This document shows, piece after piece, positions 63,190-64,000 of a stretch of 64,000 nucleotides of DNA. Within the stretch, counting starts at the first letter, position 1. Each line of letters starts with the position of its first letter. The stretch covers positions 1,935,658 through 1,999,657 of the forward strand of contig NZ_CP028897.1 in NCBI RefSeq assembly GCF_003072645.1, in the 5' to 3' direction. The notes beneath the pieces are model-generated. The model ran no database searches and was not told where the DNA came from. It worked only from the letters and a program-made list of their open reading frames with translations. Both the position numbers and the translations under genes were made by a program. Source of the stretch: Dongshaea marina. Its GTDB lineage: Bacteria; Pseudomonadota; Gammaproteobacteria; Enterobacterales; Aeromonadaceae.

Positions 63190-64000
63190 TTACCTCAACA
63201 CATGGGCGACGGCGCGCACCGGGATCAGCAGATCTCTGCCCAGCTGACGGCTGCGCTCAGGGGACCAGCCGAAAAGGGGATCCGGTAGCTCGCAATTATC
63301 TTTAAACGGCATCTCCAGGGTATAGGAGAGGCAGTCGAAAGCTTCGGCCACCGCATTGGTGGCGACCGTCATATTGGCTTTACCCGGCTCATCCTTCTCA
63401 TAGCCATGCTCATCCTGAAACTCTGGGGTGGCGAGTTTGAAGGCGTGCTTGAAATTATCCTCCAGAGCCTGGCGGCGGGTGTTATAACTTGGAGTACCTT
63501 CACTGCCAGCGAGGAAGTTAAAGGGCAGGGCCTCGTCACCATGAATATCTAAAAACAGATCTACCCCGGTTTTCTGCATCATCTCCCTGACCAGGAAGAC
63601 CTCAGGGCTTTTCTCCATGGTCGGGGTCGCCCATTCGCGGTTAAGATTTGCGCCGGCTGCATTGGTGCGAAGATGTCCACGGGCGGCGCCATCGGGGTTC
63701 ATGTTAGGCACAATATAAAACACAGCCCGGTTCAGTAGATCCCGAGCGACGCCATCCTCTTCGTCCAGCAGTCGCTCCAGCAATCCCTCTATCAGCCACT
63801 CGGCCATGCTTTCCCCCGGATGCTGGCGAGCAATGATCCAGATCGAGGTTTTTAGGGGGTTGGCTCGCCGATGGTCAGCAGCGACAGGTCACGCTTATCC
63901 AGAGTTTCCCCCAGGTGGGTAAGCTGACAACGAGGTGAAATCTGGGCCCAGGCCAGCAGATCCTGGTGTCTCTCATAGGAGTAGGGCGCGAAATAGGCGT
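63190..64000 (-). pseudogene. M14-family zinc carboxypeptidase, frame broken, 5' end outside window
   Basis: The long frame (63190-63807) has PNMNPDGAARGHLRTNAAGA, NLNREWATP, DIHGDEALPFNF and the C-terminal YTLEMPFKDN with the catalytic Glu. The zinc-binding HPGES lies just before, in ARQHPGESMAEW. Upstream codons (YFAPYSYERHQDLLAWAQ to LLTIGEPTP) are in another frame. Adding one base to the five-base run at 63855-63859 joins them as PTPLKTSIWIIARQHPGE. This is the cytosolic carboxypeptidase-6-like branch, with no signal visible. The start lies beyond 64000. Confidence 0.8.

Noticed and set aside
1-64000. tRNA or rRNA genes
   Set aside because: No cloverleaf with a T-loop GTTCGAATC-type match or rRNA segment was noticed on either strand.

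Overview
The window looks like chromosomal DNA of a gammaproteobacterium. It carries a pspFABC stress locus, an E. coli-type ybhA, mdlAB, nagE/nagBAC with CRP-like sites, glnS, rlmF, an H-NS paralogue and a class IV adenylate cyclase of the type known from Aeromonas. I infer a relative of the Aeromonadales or a neighbouring order; nothing in the window fixes the genus. All calls were made by eye, without database searches.

Layout. 1-2236: psp regulon, divergent pspF (cut by the window edge) and pspABC with a sigma-54 promoter. 2289-7041: housekeeping genes (pseudouridine synthase, cysS, ppiB, lpxH, ybhA). 7232-8505: an orphan type III secretion translocator-like gene behind its TPR chaperone. 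8706-20905: a signalling island flanked by two paralogous cysteine-rich proteins. It holds two histidine kinases, four stand-alone or fused response regulators, a degenerate HD-GYP protein, a REC-PAS-PAS-GGDEF-EAL protein and a membrane-anchored solute-binding protein that probably acts as a periplasmic sensor. 20906-26277: small proteins, an H-NS-like protein paired with a CxxCxGxG zinc protein, and the MdlAB ABC exporter. 26397-27650, 36900-39759 and 44954-45054: non-coding DNA built from mosaic, hairpin-rich dispersed repeats. 28047-34591: a DUF1353 protein, a frame-disrupted RIO/LPS-type kinase and an RND efflux pair. 34819-37766: three tandem type IV pilin-like genes and a secreted protein. 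39760-44645: N-acetylglucosamine uptake and catabolism. 45351-48206: a FecCD-type metal-complex ABC transporter. 48705-53170: glnS, cyaB, rlmF and a methyltransferase. 53176-54010: an intact IS5/IS427-type insertion sequence. 54094-60622: an itaconate-degradation type operon (CitE-like lyase, CoA-transferase, MaoC hydratase) with an added thiamine-diphosphate decarboxylase and a divergent LysR regulator. 60686-64000: two solute-binding proteins without permeases and an M14 carboxypeptidase.

Two things stand out. First, the intergenic repeats contain many small hairpins whose stems differ but whose six-base loop is almost always ANGGAN, mostly closed by a C-G pair. This is the loop known for CsrA/RsmE binding. 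Second, five genes are broken by a single-base change at or next to a short G/C run. In four of them exactly one base is missing, which points to sequencing or assembly error rather than five independent pseudogenes.
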